Shown here piece after piece: positions 16,797 through 25,221 of a DNA stretch of 64,000 nucleotides; the first letter of the stretch is position 1; each line of letters begins with the position of its first letter. The stretch is from the NCBI GenBank assembly GCA_036381595.1, contig DASVCN010000012.1, forward strand, positions 49,936 through 113,935. Reading direction: 5' to 3'. The notes beneath the pieces were generated by a model. The model ran no database searches. It saw nothing but the letters and a program-made list of their open reading frames with translations, and was not told the origin of the DNA. This DNA comes from Trueperaceae bacterium (GTDB lineage: Bacteria > Deinococcota > Deinococci > Deinococcales > Trueperaceae). The position numbers were made by a program, and so were the translations under genes.

Positions 16797-18663
16797 GAAG
16801 ATACGCATCTACCAACTGGCCAAGGATTTGGGCCTGGAATCGAAGGCGTTGCTGGATATCCTCGACGAGATGGGGGTCGAGTACAAATCGCACTCGAGCA
16901 CCCTGGAGGCCGACACGGCCGACACGATCCGCCAGCTCGTCGCCGACGAGGGTGGGGCTCCCGAGGCCGATGCTGCGTTGGAGAAGGCCAAGGACGCGCA
17001 AGCGCGGGCCGATACCGAGACCGAGAGTGGCGAGGCTGAGAAGACCGCCCCGCAACAGGGCGGAAAGCAGCCGGCGGCCAAGCCTTCGGCTGGCGGTACC
17101 GCCGCCGTTGCCGAGAAACCGGAGACCGCAGCCAAGGCCGAGCCGAAGGAACAGGCGCCAACCCGGGCGCCGGTCGTGACGGTGATGGGTCACGTCGACC
17201 ACGGTAAGACCACCCTCCTCGATCACATCCGCAAGACCAAGGTCGCAGAGCGTGAAGCGGGCGGCATAACGCAGCACATCGGCGCCTACCAGGCCGAGAC
17301 GGCGCAGGGGGTGATCACGTTCCTCGATACCCCGGGGCACGAGGCGTTCACCTCGATCCGTCAGCGCGGAGCGAGCGCCACCGATATCGTCGTGATCGTG
17401 GTGGCGGCAGACGACAGCATCATGCCGCAGACCCGCGAGGCGATCGCCCACGCGAAGGCTGCTGGAGTGCCCATCATCGTTGCGGTCAACAAGATCGACC
17501 TGCCGCAGGCGAACCCCGACAAGGTCAAACAGGACCTGATGCAGGTCGAGCTCGTGCCCGAGGAGTACGGTGGCGATACCATCGTGGTCCCGATCAGCGC
17601 CGTGCAAGGCACCGGGGTCGACGACCTGCTCGAGATGATCAGTCTCGTCGCAGAGGTCGAGGACCTGCGGGCCTCGGCCGAAGGACCCGCCAAGGGGGTA
17701 GTGATCGAGTCGATCCTCGACAAGAGGGCGGGCGTGCTGGCGACCGTGCTGATCCAGGAGGGCACCCTGCGGGTAGCGGACTACATAGTGTGCGGGGAGG
17801 CGTGGGCGAAGGTGCGCCGCCTCACCGATCACGCCGGAAAGACGGTCGAGTCGGCCGGACCCTCGGTACCGGTCCAGATCCTCGGTTTCTCCGAGCAGCC
17901 TCAGGCGGGCCAGAAGGTGGAAGCGGTTGCCGACGAGCAGACCGCCAAGCAACTCGCCACCGAGCGCAAGGGGCGACGCGAGGAGGAGGAACGTGACCTC
18001 ATCGGCAAGAAGAACGTCACGCTGGCCGACCTCTTCGGCAAGAGCAAGGTCACGACGATCAACCTGATCCTCCGCGCCGATACCCAGGGTTCGCTGGAGG
18101 CGATCAAGGGAGTGCTGGCCAAGGAAGCCGAAGTCACCGACGAGGTCGACCTCGACGTCATGCTCGCCGACGTGGGCGCCCCCACCGAGTCCGACCTGCT
18201 GCTCGCCTCCACCGCCGACGCCACCGTCATCAGCTTCGGCGTCAACCCGCCCGGCTCGGTCATCAAGTCGGCCGAGCGCAAGGGGATCCCGCTCAAGAGC
18301 TACAAGATCATCTACGAGCTGATCGAGGACGTGCAGCGGATGATCCGGGGCCAGATCGAACCCGAGTACGAGGAGCGCGTCATCGGCCACGCCGAGGTGC
18401 GTCAGGTGATCCGCGTACCCCGGAGCGGCAACATCGCCGGCTCCTACGTTACCGACGGAGTGATCCGCCGTAATGCCAAGGCCAGGGTGAGCCGCGGGGG
18501 CCGCGAGGTCTACAAGGGCTCGATCTCTCAGCTGCGGCGCTTCAAGGACGACGTCCGCGAGGTCGCTCAGGGGTTCGAGTGCGGCATCAACCTGCAGAAC
18601 TACGAGAACGTCCAGGAAGGCGACATCATCGAGGCGTACGAGATGGTCGAGGTTCCCGTCTGA
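16789..18663 (+). CDS. infB: Translation initiation factor IF-2
   Basis: IF-2 is the GTPase that positions fMet-tRNA on the 30S subunit and drives subunit joining. The 624-aa protein has a single short IF2N domain (1-52, IRIYQLAKDLGLESKALLDIL), an Ala/Glu/Lys-rich linker (about 55-125), and a G domain with GHVDHGKT (134-141), DTPGHEAF and NKID. The beta-barrel, IF2-core (about 410-520) and C2 domain that binds fMet-tRNA follow (EYEERVIGHAEVRQVI to the end). The linker is short compared with E. coli, as in Thermus. The GTG start has GGAGGG upstream and overlaps ylxR. Confidence 0.96.
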   Translation: MAEKIRIYQLAKDLGLESKALLDILDEMGVEYKSHSSTLEADTADTIRQLVADEGGAPEADAALEKAKDAQARADTETESGEAEKTAPQQGGKQPAAKPSAGGTAAVAEKPETAAKAEPKEQAPTRAPVVTVMGHVDHGKTTLLDHIRKTKVAEREAGGITQHIGAYQAETAQGVITFLDTPGHEAFTSIRQRGASATDIVVIVVAADDSIMPQTREAIAHAKAAGVPIIVAVNKIDLPQANPDKVKQDLMQVELVPEEYGGDTIVVPISAVQGTGVDDLLEMISLVAEVEDLRASAEGPAKGVVIESILDKRAGVLATVLIQEGTLRVADYIVCGEAWAKVRRLTDHAGKTVESAGPSVPVQILGFSEQPQAGQKVEAVADEQTAKQLATERKGRREEEERDLIGKKNVTLADLFGKSKVTTINLILRADTQGSLEAIKGVLAKEAEVTDEVDLDVMLADVGAPTESDLLLASTADATVISFGVNPPGSVIKSAERKGIPLKSYKIIYELIEDVQRMIRGQIEPEYEERVIGHAEVRQVIRVPRSGNIAGSYVTDGVIRRNAKARVSRGGREVYKGSISQLRRFKDDVREVAQGFECGINLQNYENVQEGDIIEAYEMVEVPV

Positions 18664-18665
18664 CG

Positions 18666-18989
18666 ATGAGCACACCTGCCGTCAGGAACCTTCTGCCGGT
18701 CCTCTGCCTGCTCGCCGGCTCGCTGTGCCAGTGGGTCAGCTGGACGCTGACGAGCGAGCCGGCGAGGCTCGGCATGGGCGCTCCAGTTCCGCTGAGCTGG
18801 GAAGCCGGACAGTCGGGCGGGATCGCCGGCCTATCCGGCTATGGCGGGATCGATACGGAGAGGCCGCGGCTCTGGCAGAAGGCGCCGCGCCCCGTGTCAT
18901 GGGTACTCCGAGCGACGCGTTGGGTGGTACCGGTGGGCGGGCAGGAGCGTCTCCTCATGTGGGGCCGGCTGCTGCTCGAAGGTGGTTGA
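18666..18989 (+). CDS. Hypothetical protein with an N-terminal hydrophobic segment
   Basis: A 107-aa frame that starts 2 nt after the infB stop, in the place where rbfA often lies, but shows no RbfA features. Residues 7-28 (RNLLPVLCLLAGSLCQWVSW) could be a signal anchor; the remainder is Gly/Arg/Trp-rich. There is no good Shine-Dalgarno sequence, so expression would rely on coupling with infB. Composition is unusual (many Trp and Gly), and the frame may be spurious or a small envelope protein. About 80 nt separate it from secDF. Confidence 0.4.
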   Translation: MSTPAVRNLLPVLCLLAGSLCQWVSWTLTSEPARLGMGAPVPLSWEAGQSGGIAGLSGYGGIDTERPRLWQKAPRPVSWVLRATRWVVPVGGQERLLMWGRLLLEGG

Positions 18990-19070
18990 GCGCCGGCGAC
19001 GGCTCCCACTTCGCCGCTCCGCTGGCGGCGCTCCACCCCGCAGCACTCGGAAGCTGACTTAGGAGAATCG

Positions 19071-21254
19071 ATGAACCGAAGAAACGTGACAGCTGTCGTC
19101 GTCCTGGCGGCGATCCTGCTGTCGATCCTCTACATCTGGCAACCGTGGGTCCCCGGCCAGTCGAGCCTGAAGCTGGGCCTCGACCTGCAGGGCGGACTGC
19201 GCGTGGTCCTGCAGTCCGACCAGCCGAATCCGGCGGCAGAAGACATGCAGACGGCTCGCAGCGTCATCGAGAACCGCGTGAACGAGTTCGGCGTCTCCGA
19301 ACCGCTCATCCAGACCGCCGGCGGTGACCGCATCGTCGTCGAACTTCCCGGCCTCTCGGCCGACGAGCAGGATCGCGCTCTCGACCTGATAGGTCAGCAA
19401 GCGGTCCTCGAGTTCAGGCTGGTGGAACAGCAGGCGAACGACGTGCCGGTTCAGATGCTGACCCTCGAGGACCTCGAGGAAACGCGCTTCACCGGCGAGA
19501 TCATCCGTTCCGCCCGGGCCGACTTCAGTCCTCCCGGAAGTGGAGTGATCGGGCCGATCGTCCTGTTCGAGATCAAACGTGAGTACGCGGCCGAGTTCGG
19601 GGAGTTCACCGCCGGCAATATCGGCCGGCGCATGGCGGTCGTCCTCGACGACAACATAATCACCGCGCCCGCTCTGCAGAGCCGCATCTCGGACTCGGGT
19701 CAGATCACCGGCATCGAGTCGCTCGATGAGGCGACAGATATCTCGCTGGTCCTGAGGAGCGGCGCTCTTCCGATCGATCTGCACGTCGAGGAGATACGAC
19801 AGATCGGGCCTACCCTGGGCCAGGATTCGATAAACGCAGGTGTCACGGCCGGGATCGTTGGCGCCGCGGCCGTCGTCGTCCTCATCCTCCTCTACTACGG
19901 GCCGCTATTCGGCGGCGTCCTGACGGTAGGCATCATCCTCGCCATGCTCTTCGTTTTCGGCATCCTCGCCGGACTGGGCGCGGCCCTCACCCTCCCCGGC
20001 ATCGCCGGCCTGGTGCTCACCCTGGGTGCGGCCGTCGACGGTAACGTGATCTCATTCGAGCGGATCAAGGAGGAGTTGGCGGCCGGCAAGAGCCTGCGAC
20101 TCTCGATGAAGGCCGGCTTCAACAACTCGCTTTCGGCCATCATCGACGCCAATGTCACCACTCTGCTGGCGGCCGCCGCGCTCTACCAGTACACCACCGG
20201 TCCGGTACGCGGCTTCGCCACCACCCTCGCGATCGGTATCGTCGCATCGGTCTTCGTCAACGTCGTCGTCGTGCCTTTCCTGCTCGACGTCCTTACCTTA
20301 CGAGTGAAACGGCCGATGCTGCCCAAAGGCTTCTACGCTCACGGCATCCGTTTCGTCCGTCAGGCGCCGGTTGTGGTGACCGTGAGCGGCCTGCTGGTAC
20401 TCGCATCCCTGGGCGGACTCTTCCTCAAGGGTCTTCCGCTCTCCACCGACTTCACGGGTGGAACCAGCATCCTCCTGCGGGTGCCCGACGGCACGACAGT
20501 AGGTGACGTGCGAGCGGTGCTCGACGGGCCCGAACTGGAGCAGGTCTCGGCCGAGGGCGCCAACATCGTCGAGGTAACCGACCCGACCATCGAGGGCAAC
20601 CTCATCTCGGTCCGAGTAGGTGTTTCGGGATCGGCCGAGGCGAGTGAAGAAGTCGCCGACACCCTGGCAACGGCGCTGCAGGCCGACGTACTGTCCGCGG
20701 ACTTCGTGGGCCCGGCGGTGGGAGCCGATCTGCGCCAGGGAGCGCTCTACGCTGTCGGGGTAGCGTTGGCGCTGATACTGGTCTACGTCGCCTGGCGCTT
20801 CTGGCCCAACTGGATCGTGGCCGTCGCCTCCGTCCTCGCGGTCATGCACGACGCAGCCCTGGTGCTGGGCGGGCTCCAGCTGGCCGGGGCCGAGTTCAGC
20901 ATCCCGGTGCTGGCCGCGCTCCTCTTCGTGGTCGGCTACTCGCTCAACGACTCGATAATCATCGCCGACCGGATCAGGGAGAACCTGCGGAAGGTGAAGG
21001 GCAAGGACCACGAGGAGATCGTCGACCTGTCCGTCAACCAGACCCTCTCCCGCACGGTCATGACCTCGGGTACGACTCTGCTTCCGATCCTGGCCCTGTT
21101 CTTCCTGGGCGGTTCGGTGTTGCGCGACTTCAGCCTGGCGCTCCTCATCGGCCTCTTCGTGGGAACCTACTCGAGCATCTACATCGTCGGCTGGATCGTC
21201 GCCGCCTACCGCAGCCGGAGGACCAGGACGAGGACGGTACGAGGCGCAGCCTGA
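19071..21254 (+). CDS. secDF: Protein translocase subunit SecDF (fusion)
   Basis: SecD and SecF in a single 727-aa chain, a proton-driven RND-fold partner of SecYEG that pulls preproteins across the membrane. SecD half: TM1 (8-24), the P1 domain (KLGLDLQGGLRVVLQ, SVIENRVNEFGVSEP), the LRSGALP signature, and TM2-6 with LGAAVDGNVISFERIKEE carrying the conserved Asp in TM4. SecF half: TM7 (about 433-455), STDFTGGT, then TM8-12 with AVMHDAALVLGG and YSLNDSIIIADRIRENLR. Twelve helices in all. The ATG has AGGAG upstream, and a strong terminator follows. Fused SecDF also occurs in Bacillus and Deinococcus relatives. Confidence 0.96.
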   Translation: MNRRNVTAVVVLAAILLSILYIWQPWVPGQSSLKLGLDLQGGLRVVLQSDQPNPAAEDMQTARSVIENRVNEFGVSEPLIQTAGGDRIVVELPGLSADEQDRALDLIGQQAVLEFRLVEQQANDVPVQMLTLEDLEETRFTGEIIRSARADFSPPGSGVIGPIVLFEIKREYAAEFGEFTAGNIGRRMAVVLDDNIITAPALQSRISDSGQITGIESLDEATDISLVLRSGALPIDLHVEEIRQIGPTLGQDSINAGVTAGIVGAAAVVVLILLYYGPLFGGVLTVGIILAMLFVFGILAGLGAALTLPGIAGLVLTLGAAVDGNVISFERIKEELAAGKSLRLSMKAGFNNSLSAIIDANVTTLLAAAALYQYTTGPVRGFATTLAIGIVASVFVNVVVVPFLLDVLTLRVKRPMLPKGFYAHGIRFVRQAPVVVTVSGLLVLASLGGLFLKGLPLSTDFTGGTSILLRVPDGTTVGDVRAVLDGPELEQVSAEGANIVEVTDPTIEGNLISVRVGVSGSAEASEEVADTLATALQADVLSADFVGPAVGADLRQGALYAVGVALALILVYVAWRFWPNWIVAVASVLAVMHDAALVLGGLQLAGAEFSIPVLAALLFVVGYSLNDSIIIADRIRENLRKVKGKDHEEIVDLSVNQTLSRTVMTSGTTLLPILALFFLGGSVLRDFSLALLIGLFVGTYSSIYIVGWIVAAYRSRRTRTRTVRGAA

Positions 21255-21285
21255 GAGACAGCTCGTAAGTCCGTTCGAACGATCC

Positions 21286-21327
21286 GGAGATCCGCCCGAC
21301 ACCTCGAGTGTTGGGCGGATCTCCTTT
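21286..21327 (+). terminator. Terminator after secDF
   Basis: A perfect 12-bp stem, GGAGATCCGCCC (21286-21297) with its complement at 21313-21324, has further ACAC/GTGT pairing in the loop and ends in TTT. It separates secDF from the converging minus-strand operon. Confidence 0.8.
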
Positions 21328-21442
21328 CGCTGGCCGGTCGACCTTCCTCGGAAGGCGCCTGGAATCCTCCTCGGCGCCTTGGCGGATCTCCTCTTCCCTG
21401 CCGGGGAGGAGTTCCCTCGTCAGGGCCGCCATGTGTCTTCGT

Positions 21443-21832
21443 TCAGGGCACCTCGATGCTCACCTGGCGCAAGACCCTGCCCGAGGCCGAGAGCACCGCC
21501 CGCCAGCGCCCCGGCACGACCTCGACGTCGGCGGGCAGCAGCAGAGTGAGTACCGTTCCCTCGTCGGCTTGGGTCACCCAAACGCTCTCCGAGGCGACCT
21601 CATCGTTGGCCGGCGAGAACCATTGCACCGCCAACCAGACCGGCTCGACCACGTTGACGAGTTCGACCTCCAGTCGAGGTGTACCTGCATCGACGACCCC
21701 GCCAGCGTCCACCTCGAGCCTTTCCGGCAACTCCAGCGGTGCGGGTACCGGCGGGATGTAGAGGGGCCGGCAGGCGCAGAGCAGGAACAGCAGGGACGTT
21801 GCCAGGCAGAGGGGAGCGGACCGCGCGACCAT
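21443..21832 (-). CDS. Putative lipoprotein
   Basis: A 129-aa exported protein. The signal peptide MVARSAPLCLATSLLFLLCAC ends in a lipobox-like LLCAC, so it is probably lipidated at Cys20 or Cys21. The mature part is a beta-rich, Val-heavy domain (VELVNVVEPVWLAVQWFSPA, GTVLTLLLPADVEVVPGRWRAVLSASGRVLRQVSIEV) resembling a small Ig-like or carbohydrate-binding sandwich, but no family is recognised. The ATG at 21832 overlaps the rsmE stop (TGATG), making it the last gene of the PlsY-AAR/prmA/rsmE operon. Confidence 0.7.
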   Translation of the reverse strand: MVARSAPLCLATSLLFLLCACRPLYIPPVPAPLELPERLEVDAGGVVDAGTPRLEVELVNVVEPVWLAVQWFSPANDEVASESVWVTQADEGTVLTLLLPADVEVVPGRWRAVLSASGRVLRQVSIEVP

Positions 21833-22530
21833 CAGAGCGCCTTGGGCACGAGCAGCGCAGCGACGAGAGCCACCGGCGCGGTTTCGGCGCGGAGCACCCT
21901 GGCGCCGAGCCCGATGACGGAAGCTCCGCGTGCTTCGAGGGAAGCCACCTCTTCGTCGCTGAAGCCTCCCTCTGGACCGGTGATCACGGTCGCTTCGCCG
22001 GTCAGCTCGAGATCGGCGAGCCGCCGCTGCGAACCAGGGTGGGCGACGACGGCCGTTCCGCTCCAGTGGAGCGAGCCGAGGGGAACAGGTTCGTGCACCT
22101 GCGGAACGAACGCCCTGCCGCTCTGCTTCGCCGCCTCCTGGGCAACTCGCCTCAGTCGGGCGAGCTTGTTGGCGGAGAGTTCCGGTACGTCCCTGCGGGA
22201 GGCGAGTAGCGGTCGGAAACCGCGTGCCCCCAGCTCGGTGCACTGCCGCACCACGTCGGAGAGCTTATCGCCCTTGAGGAGGGAGACGGCTACGCCGATC
22301 TCGAGCTCGGGTTCGACGTCGGTGGGGTGCGGTTGACCTAGTTCGACGACCACGCGGCCGGTTTCGACCACTCGCACTACTCCGGGCGCCTCCATACCCC
22401 TGCCATCGAACGCTCTGATCTCGCTGCCGGGCGAGACGCGCAGTACCTGGCTGAGGTGAGCGGCCTCTCTGCCGGTGACGGTGCTGATCCCCGACTCGAG
22501 CCGGGGCAGGTGGATCCTGTGCCGACGCAC
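21832..22530 (-). CDS. rsmE: 16S rRNA m3U1498 methyltransferase RsmE
   Basis: RsmE methylates N3 of U1498 in 16S rRNA in the assembled 30S subunit. The 232-aa SPOUT-class protein shows an N-terminal PUA-like domain (about 1-70, HLSQVLRVSPGSEIRAFDG) and the trefoil-knot C-domain with SLLKGDKLSDVVRQCTELGA, RRVAQEAAKQSGR, the SAM-binding VITGPEGGFSDEEV and the knot strand IGLGARVLRAETA. All family signatures are present, and length matches. The GTG start directly abuts the prmA stop. The prmA-rsmE pairing is widespread. Confidence 0.95.
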   Translation of the reverse strand: MRRHRIHLPRLESGISTVTGREAAHLSQVLRVSPGSEIRAFDGRGMEAPGVVRVVETGRVVVELGQPHPTDVEPELEIGVAVSLLKGDKLSDVVRQCTELGARGFRPLLASRRDVPELSANKLARLRRVAQEAAKQSGRAFVPQVHEPVPLGSLHWSGTAVVAHPGSQRRLADLELTGEATVITGPEGGFSDEEVASLEARGASVIGLGARVLRAETAPVALVAALLVPKAL

Positions 22531-23325
22531 CTAGCGCCCCTCGGCCCCACTCCTGCGCGCATGGAGCAGCCGCCACTCGCCCGCTTCGGACCAGCCGTGC
22601 AGTTCGAAACTGTCCCGCAGCGCCTCCTCTACCATCGCGGTACGATCGCCGAGGATCCCGGTGAGGAGCAGATGGCCGTTCGGAAGGGTCGCTCTCGCAT
22701 AGGCCGCCGCCAGTTCGACGTGGAGTTCGGCGTGCAGATTGGCGACGACGACATCGGCAGAGTGCGCCTCATCCAGCGTTCCCGGCTCGAACTGCGCGCG
22801 AGAACGATTCAGAGCGGCGTTCGCCCTGGCGATCGGCACGGTCTCCGGATCGATGTCGATGCCCCGGCTCTCGCGCGCCCCCAGGAGGTCGGCGGCGATG
22901 GCGAGGATCCCCGACCCGGCGCCGACGTCGAGAACCGCCCGCCGCTCGAGGTCGAGCTCGCAGAGTGCCTCGAGTGCAAGCCTGGTGGTCTCGTGATGGC
23001 CCGTTCCGAACGCCATCCCCGGATCGATCCAGAGCGGCTTCTGACCTGCCGAGAGGGTGGCCTGCCGGTGGGTGGGGGCGACTACGAGCGTGCCTGCCAG
23101 TACCGGCTCGAGCTCGCGGTAGTAGCGTTCGAGGTAGTCCTCGTCGGCGAGTTCGAGCCAGCGCCCACGCAGAGGGAGTTCGATGGGGTGGTCGAAGTAG
23201 CCGATCACCTCTCGCCCCTCCTCCGCCACTCCCCGGCATCCGTACTCCCACAGCGTCGCCGCTTCGGGGCCCTCGAGGCCGAGCTCGGCGTGGGTGCGGA
23301 AGGCGAACCTTCCTCCCTGACTCAC
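22531..23325 (-). CDS. prmA: Ribosomal protein L11 methyltransferase PrmA
   Basis: PrmA trimethylates lysines and the N-terminus of ribosomal protein L11. The 264-aa protein has an N-terminal substrate-recognition domain (about 1-95) and a class I SAM methyltransferase domain with WIDPGMAFGTGHHETTRLAL, motif I LDVGAGSGILAIAADLLGA, GIDIDPETV, and NLHAE where most homologues read NILA. The GTG at 23325 overlaps the upstream stop by 4 nt (GTGA). It sits in an operon with rsmE, so two translation-apparatus methyltransferases are co-expressed with the lipid gene upstream. Confidence 0.93.
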   Translation of the reverse strand: MSQGGRFAFRTHAELGLEGPEAATLWEYGCRGVAEEGREVIGYFDHPIELPLRGRWLELADEDYLERYYRELEPVLAGTLVVAPTHRQATLSAGQKPLWIDPGMAFGTGHHETTRLALEALCELDLERRAVLDVGAGSGILAIAADLLGARESRGIDIDPETVPIARANAALNRSRAQFEPGTLDEAHSADVVVANLHAELHVELAAAYARATLPNGHLLLTGILGDRTAMVEEALRDSFELHGWSEAGEWRLLHARRSGAEGR

Positions 23326-25025
23326 GCGGTCACCTGAGGTTCGCTCACCCGCTCGTCGCGCGTGATCACCTCGAACCCCAGGCGTTCCCCCTCCCTCAGA
23401 TAGAAGTCGATGTCGGCGCTGCGGGTGGTCGGTCCCAACGAGGCCCGGTCGAACGCCCTCGTCGCCGTCATGATCATCGTCTCCGCCATGCAGGCGGGGA
23501 CTAGCCCGTCTCCGAACTGTATGTCTATCTTGCTGCGCATCTCTCCCGGCGGTCGCACCACTCCGCCTGGGATGACGTGGACGCCGGGAACCTCACGAAC
23601 GTTCTCGTCTACGTCGACCGGCCGGCCGAGGTCGTAGATCCAGGCACCCGGCTTGACGAACTCCTTGCTGATCACCGGGTTGGGGTCGGAGGTGGCGGTG
23701 AACACGAGGTCGGCAGCGGCGATGGCCGATATGTGGACGCTCGTTTCGATGCGGGTAAGAGGGAACTTCCGGCGCAGACTCTGTGCGCTGCGCTCGAGTC
23801 GCTGCTCGTCGCGGCCGATGAGGATCAGATGACCTACCTCGGGAGCTATGAGCCGGGCGACGCCGAAAGCGACCACGCCATTGGCGCCCACCACTGCCGC
23901 CGTGGCACTCCGGAGCGACCCCCCCTCGCGCTGGAAGCGCCTGAGCAGCCCGGGTACGGCAGCCCTCACCGTCGCCGCCGTGTAGGCTCCGCCGTTGGTG
24001 ATCGCCAGATCCGGCACCGCCTCCTGTACGTCAAGCCCCTTGTTCCCTACGGTGGACCAGAAGGCGCCAAGTCCGAACGCTTCGGCACCGAGGTCGCGCG
24101 CCAGCCTGGCGCCCTGGATGGCCATCTTCGTGGCGAGGTCTGGCCGGCTCCTGATCTGCTCCGGGATCATCCCGCCGCCGATCAGCAGAACCCGCAGTTC
24201 ACGGCCGTCGGACAGGTGGATTCCGGTGATCTCCTCGTATAGCTGGGGCCTGGTGTAGGGCAGGATGCGCAGGACGAGGGCCTCGTCTATGATCCCGCGC
24301 TTCACCAACCTCCCGATCCACCCCTGCGAACGGGCCTGCCACAGGTCGCTGAGCCTCATCGGGTGAACCATGAAGGCCGCGCGCACGACGTTGGGATCGA
24401 GGCCGCGCACGGGGGGCGGGTCCCCCAGCCTCACCTCGGTACCGTCGAGCATCCGGTTGATGCTCGTCTTGTGGCGCCAGAGCGCCACCACCGAGAGGCC
24501 GAGAGCAGCACCGACGTATTGCGGTCCGAGGCCCAGCAGCACGGTTAGCAGGTCGAGGGCGAGGAGCGCGACGAGCGTGGCGAGGGCCACGTAACTGCTT
24601 GCCGCCAGGAGGGCGGCGAACACGGCTACCGGGAGGAAGCCGGCGAGGAACGGCAGATCGCCGAACACGACGAGGCCGGCCACTGCCCCCAGGAGAACTC
24701 CGTTGCCGCGACCGCGGGGAGTCTTCTCCCGCCAGCCGGGGATCGGCGGGTGGAGGTGCCCGGCGAAGGCCCCGAGCGCACCCCACGGATTGCCCGCGGT
24801 GAGCCCCACGGCGGCGAAACCCTTCGAGATGTCCAGGATGAAGGCGGTCACGGCCGCGGTCGGCCCGAGCAGGCGCACCATGTTCTCGACCCCCAGGTTG
24901 TGGGCCGAGAACGCGCTGGGATCCTTGCCGGTGAGCCACCGGATCGCCATGCTCCCCAGCGGTAGGGCGCCGATGAGCCAGCCGACCGCCAGAGCCGCGA
25001 CAGCGAATGTGAGTTCCGAGGACAT
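23322..25025 (-). CDS. Fused PlsY-like acyltransferase and acyl-ACP-reductase-like protein
   Basis: A 567-aa protein that appears to join two lipid enzymes. Residues 1-200 form a multi-helix membrane domain like PlsY glycerol-3-phosphate acyltransferase: LIGALPLGSMAIRWLTG, SAHNLGVENMVRLLG (cf. SGNxGATN), FAGHLHP...GRGNGV (cf. GHxF...GGKGVA) and LWRHKTSINRMLDGTE, which is close to the third PlsY motif. Residues about 215-567 resemble cyanobacterial long-chain acyl-ACP reductase: FGLGAFWSTVG, ITNGGAYTAATV, the nucleotide loop AVVGANGVVAFG (377-388), GVHVIPGGVVRPPGE and PACMAE, where Cys512 aligns with the AAR Cys in ACFAE. The expected product would be a fatty aldehyde. Both activities are inferred. 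Confidence 0.8.
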   Translation of the reverse strand: MSSELTFAVAALAVGWLIGALPLGSMAIRWLTGKDPSAFSAHNLGVENMVRLLGPTAAVTAFILDISKGFAAVGLTAGNPWGALGAFAGHLHPPIPGWREKTPRGRGNGVLLGAVAGLVVFGDLPFLAGFLPVAVFAALLAASSYVALATLVALLALDLLTVLLGLGPQYVGAALGLSVVALWRHKTSINRMLDGTEVRLGDPPPVRGLDPNVVRAAFMVHPMRLSDLWQARSQGWIGRLVKRGIIDEALVLRILPYTRPQLYEEITGIHLSDGRELRVLLIGGGMIPEQIRSRPDLATKMAIQGARLARDLGAEAFGLGAFWSTVGNKGLDVQEAVPDLAITNGGAYTAATVRAAVPGLLRRFQREGGSLRSATAAVVGANGVVAFGVARLIAPEVGHLILIGRDEQRLERSAQSLRRKFPLTRIETSVHISAIAAADLVFTATSDPNPVISKEFVKPGAWIYDLGRPVDVDENVREVPGVHVIPGGVVRPPGEMRSKIDIQFGDGLVPACMAETMIMTATRAFDRASLGPTTRSADIDFYLREGERLGFEVITRDERVSEPQVTA

Positions 25026-25033
25026 CTGTGCTC

Positions 25034-25039
25034 ATTGTA
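25034..25039 (-). promoter_or_regulatory. -10 box of the PlsY-AAR operon
   Basis: TACAAT on the minus strand ends 8 nt before the ATG at 25025. No Shine-Dalgarno sequence is seen, so the transcript is leaderless or nearly so. Confidence 0.45.
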
Positions 25040-25208
25040 ATCCGGTGACGGTTTCGGCGCGGGAGCGGATGCCGGTGTCGCCGGCGGGGCCGGCGTCGCC
25101 GATCGCCTCGGGGGCCGCGCTTTAGCCGCAACTAATCCCTGGCCCCGACTGGCTGGTTAATTGCCGTACACCTTCGCGCGGCGGAGCCATGGACCGGTCA
25201 TGCTTACG

Positions 25209-25214
25209 TACAAT
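25209..25214 (+). promoter_or_regulatory. -10 box giving a leaderless dnaB transcript
   Basis: TACAAT is followed by exactly 7 nt and GTG 25222, the position where Thermus-like DnaB proteins begin. There is no ribosome binding site. Confidence 0.55.
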
Positions 25215-25221
25215 GGGGCGA

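Noticed and set aside
16561..18675. About 700-codon open frame antisense to infB
   Set aside because: It mirrors infB codon structure exactly and contains His/Asp/Leu-rich sequence without any domain; infB on the other strand is certain.
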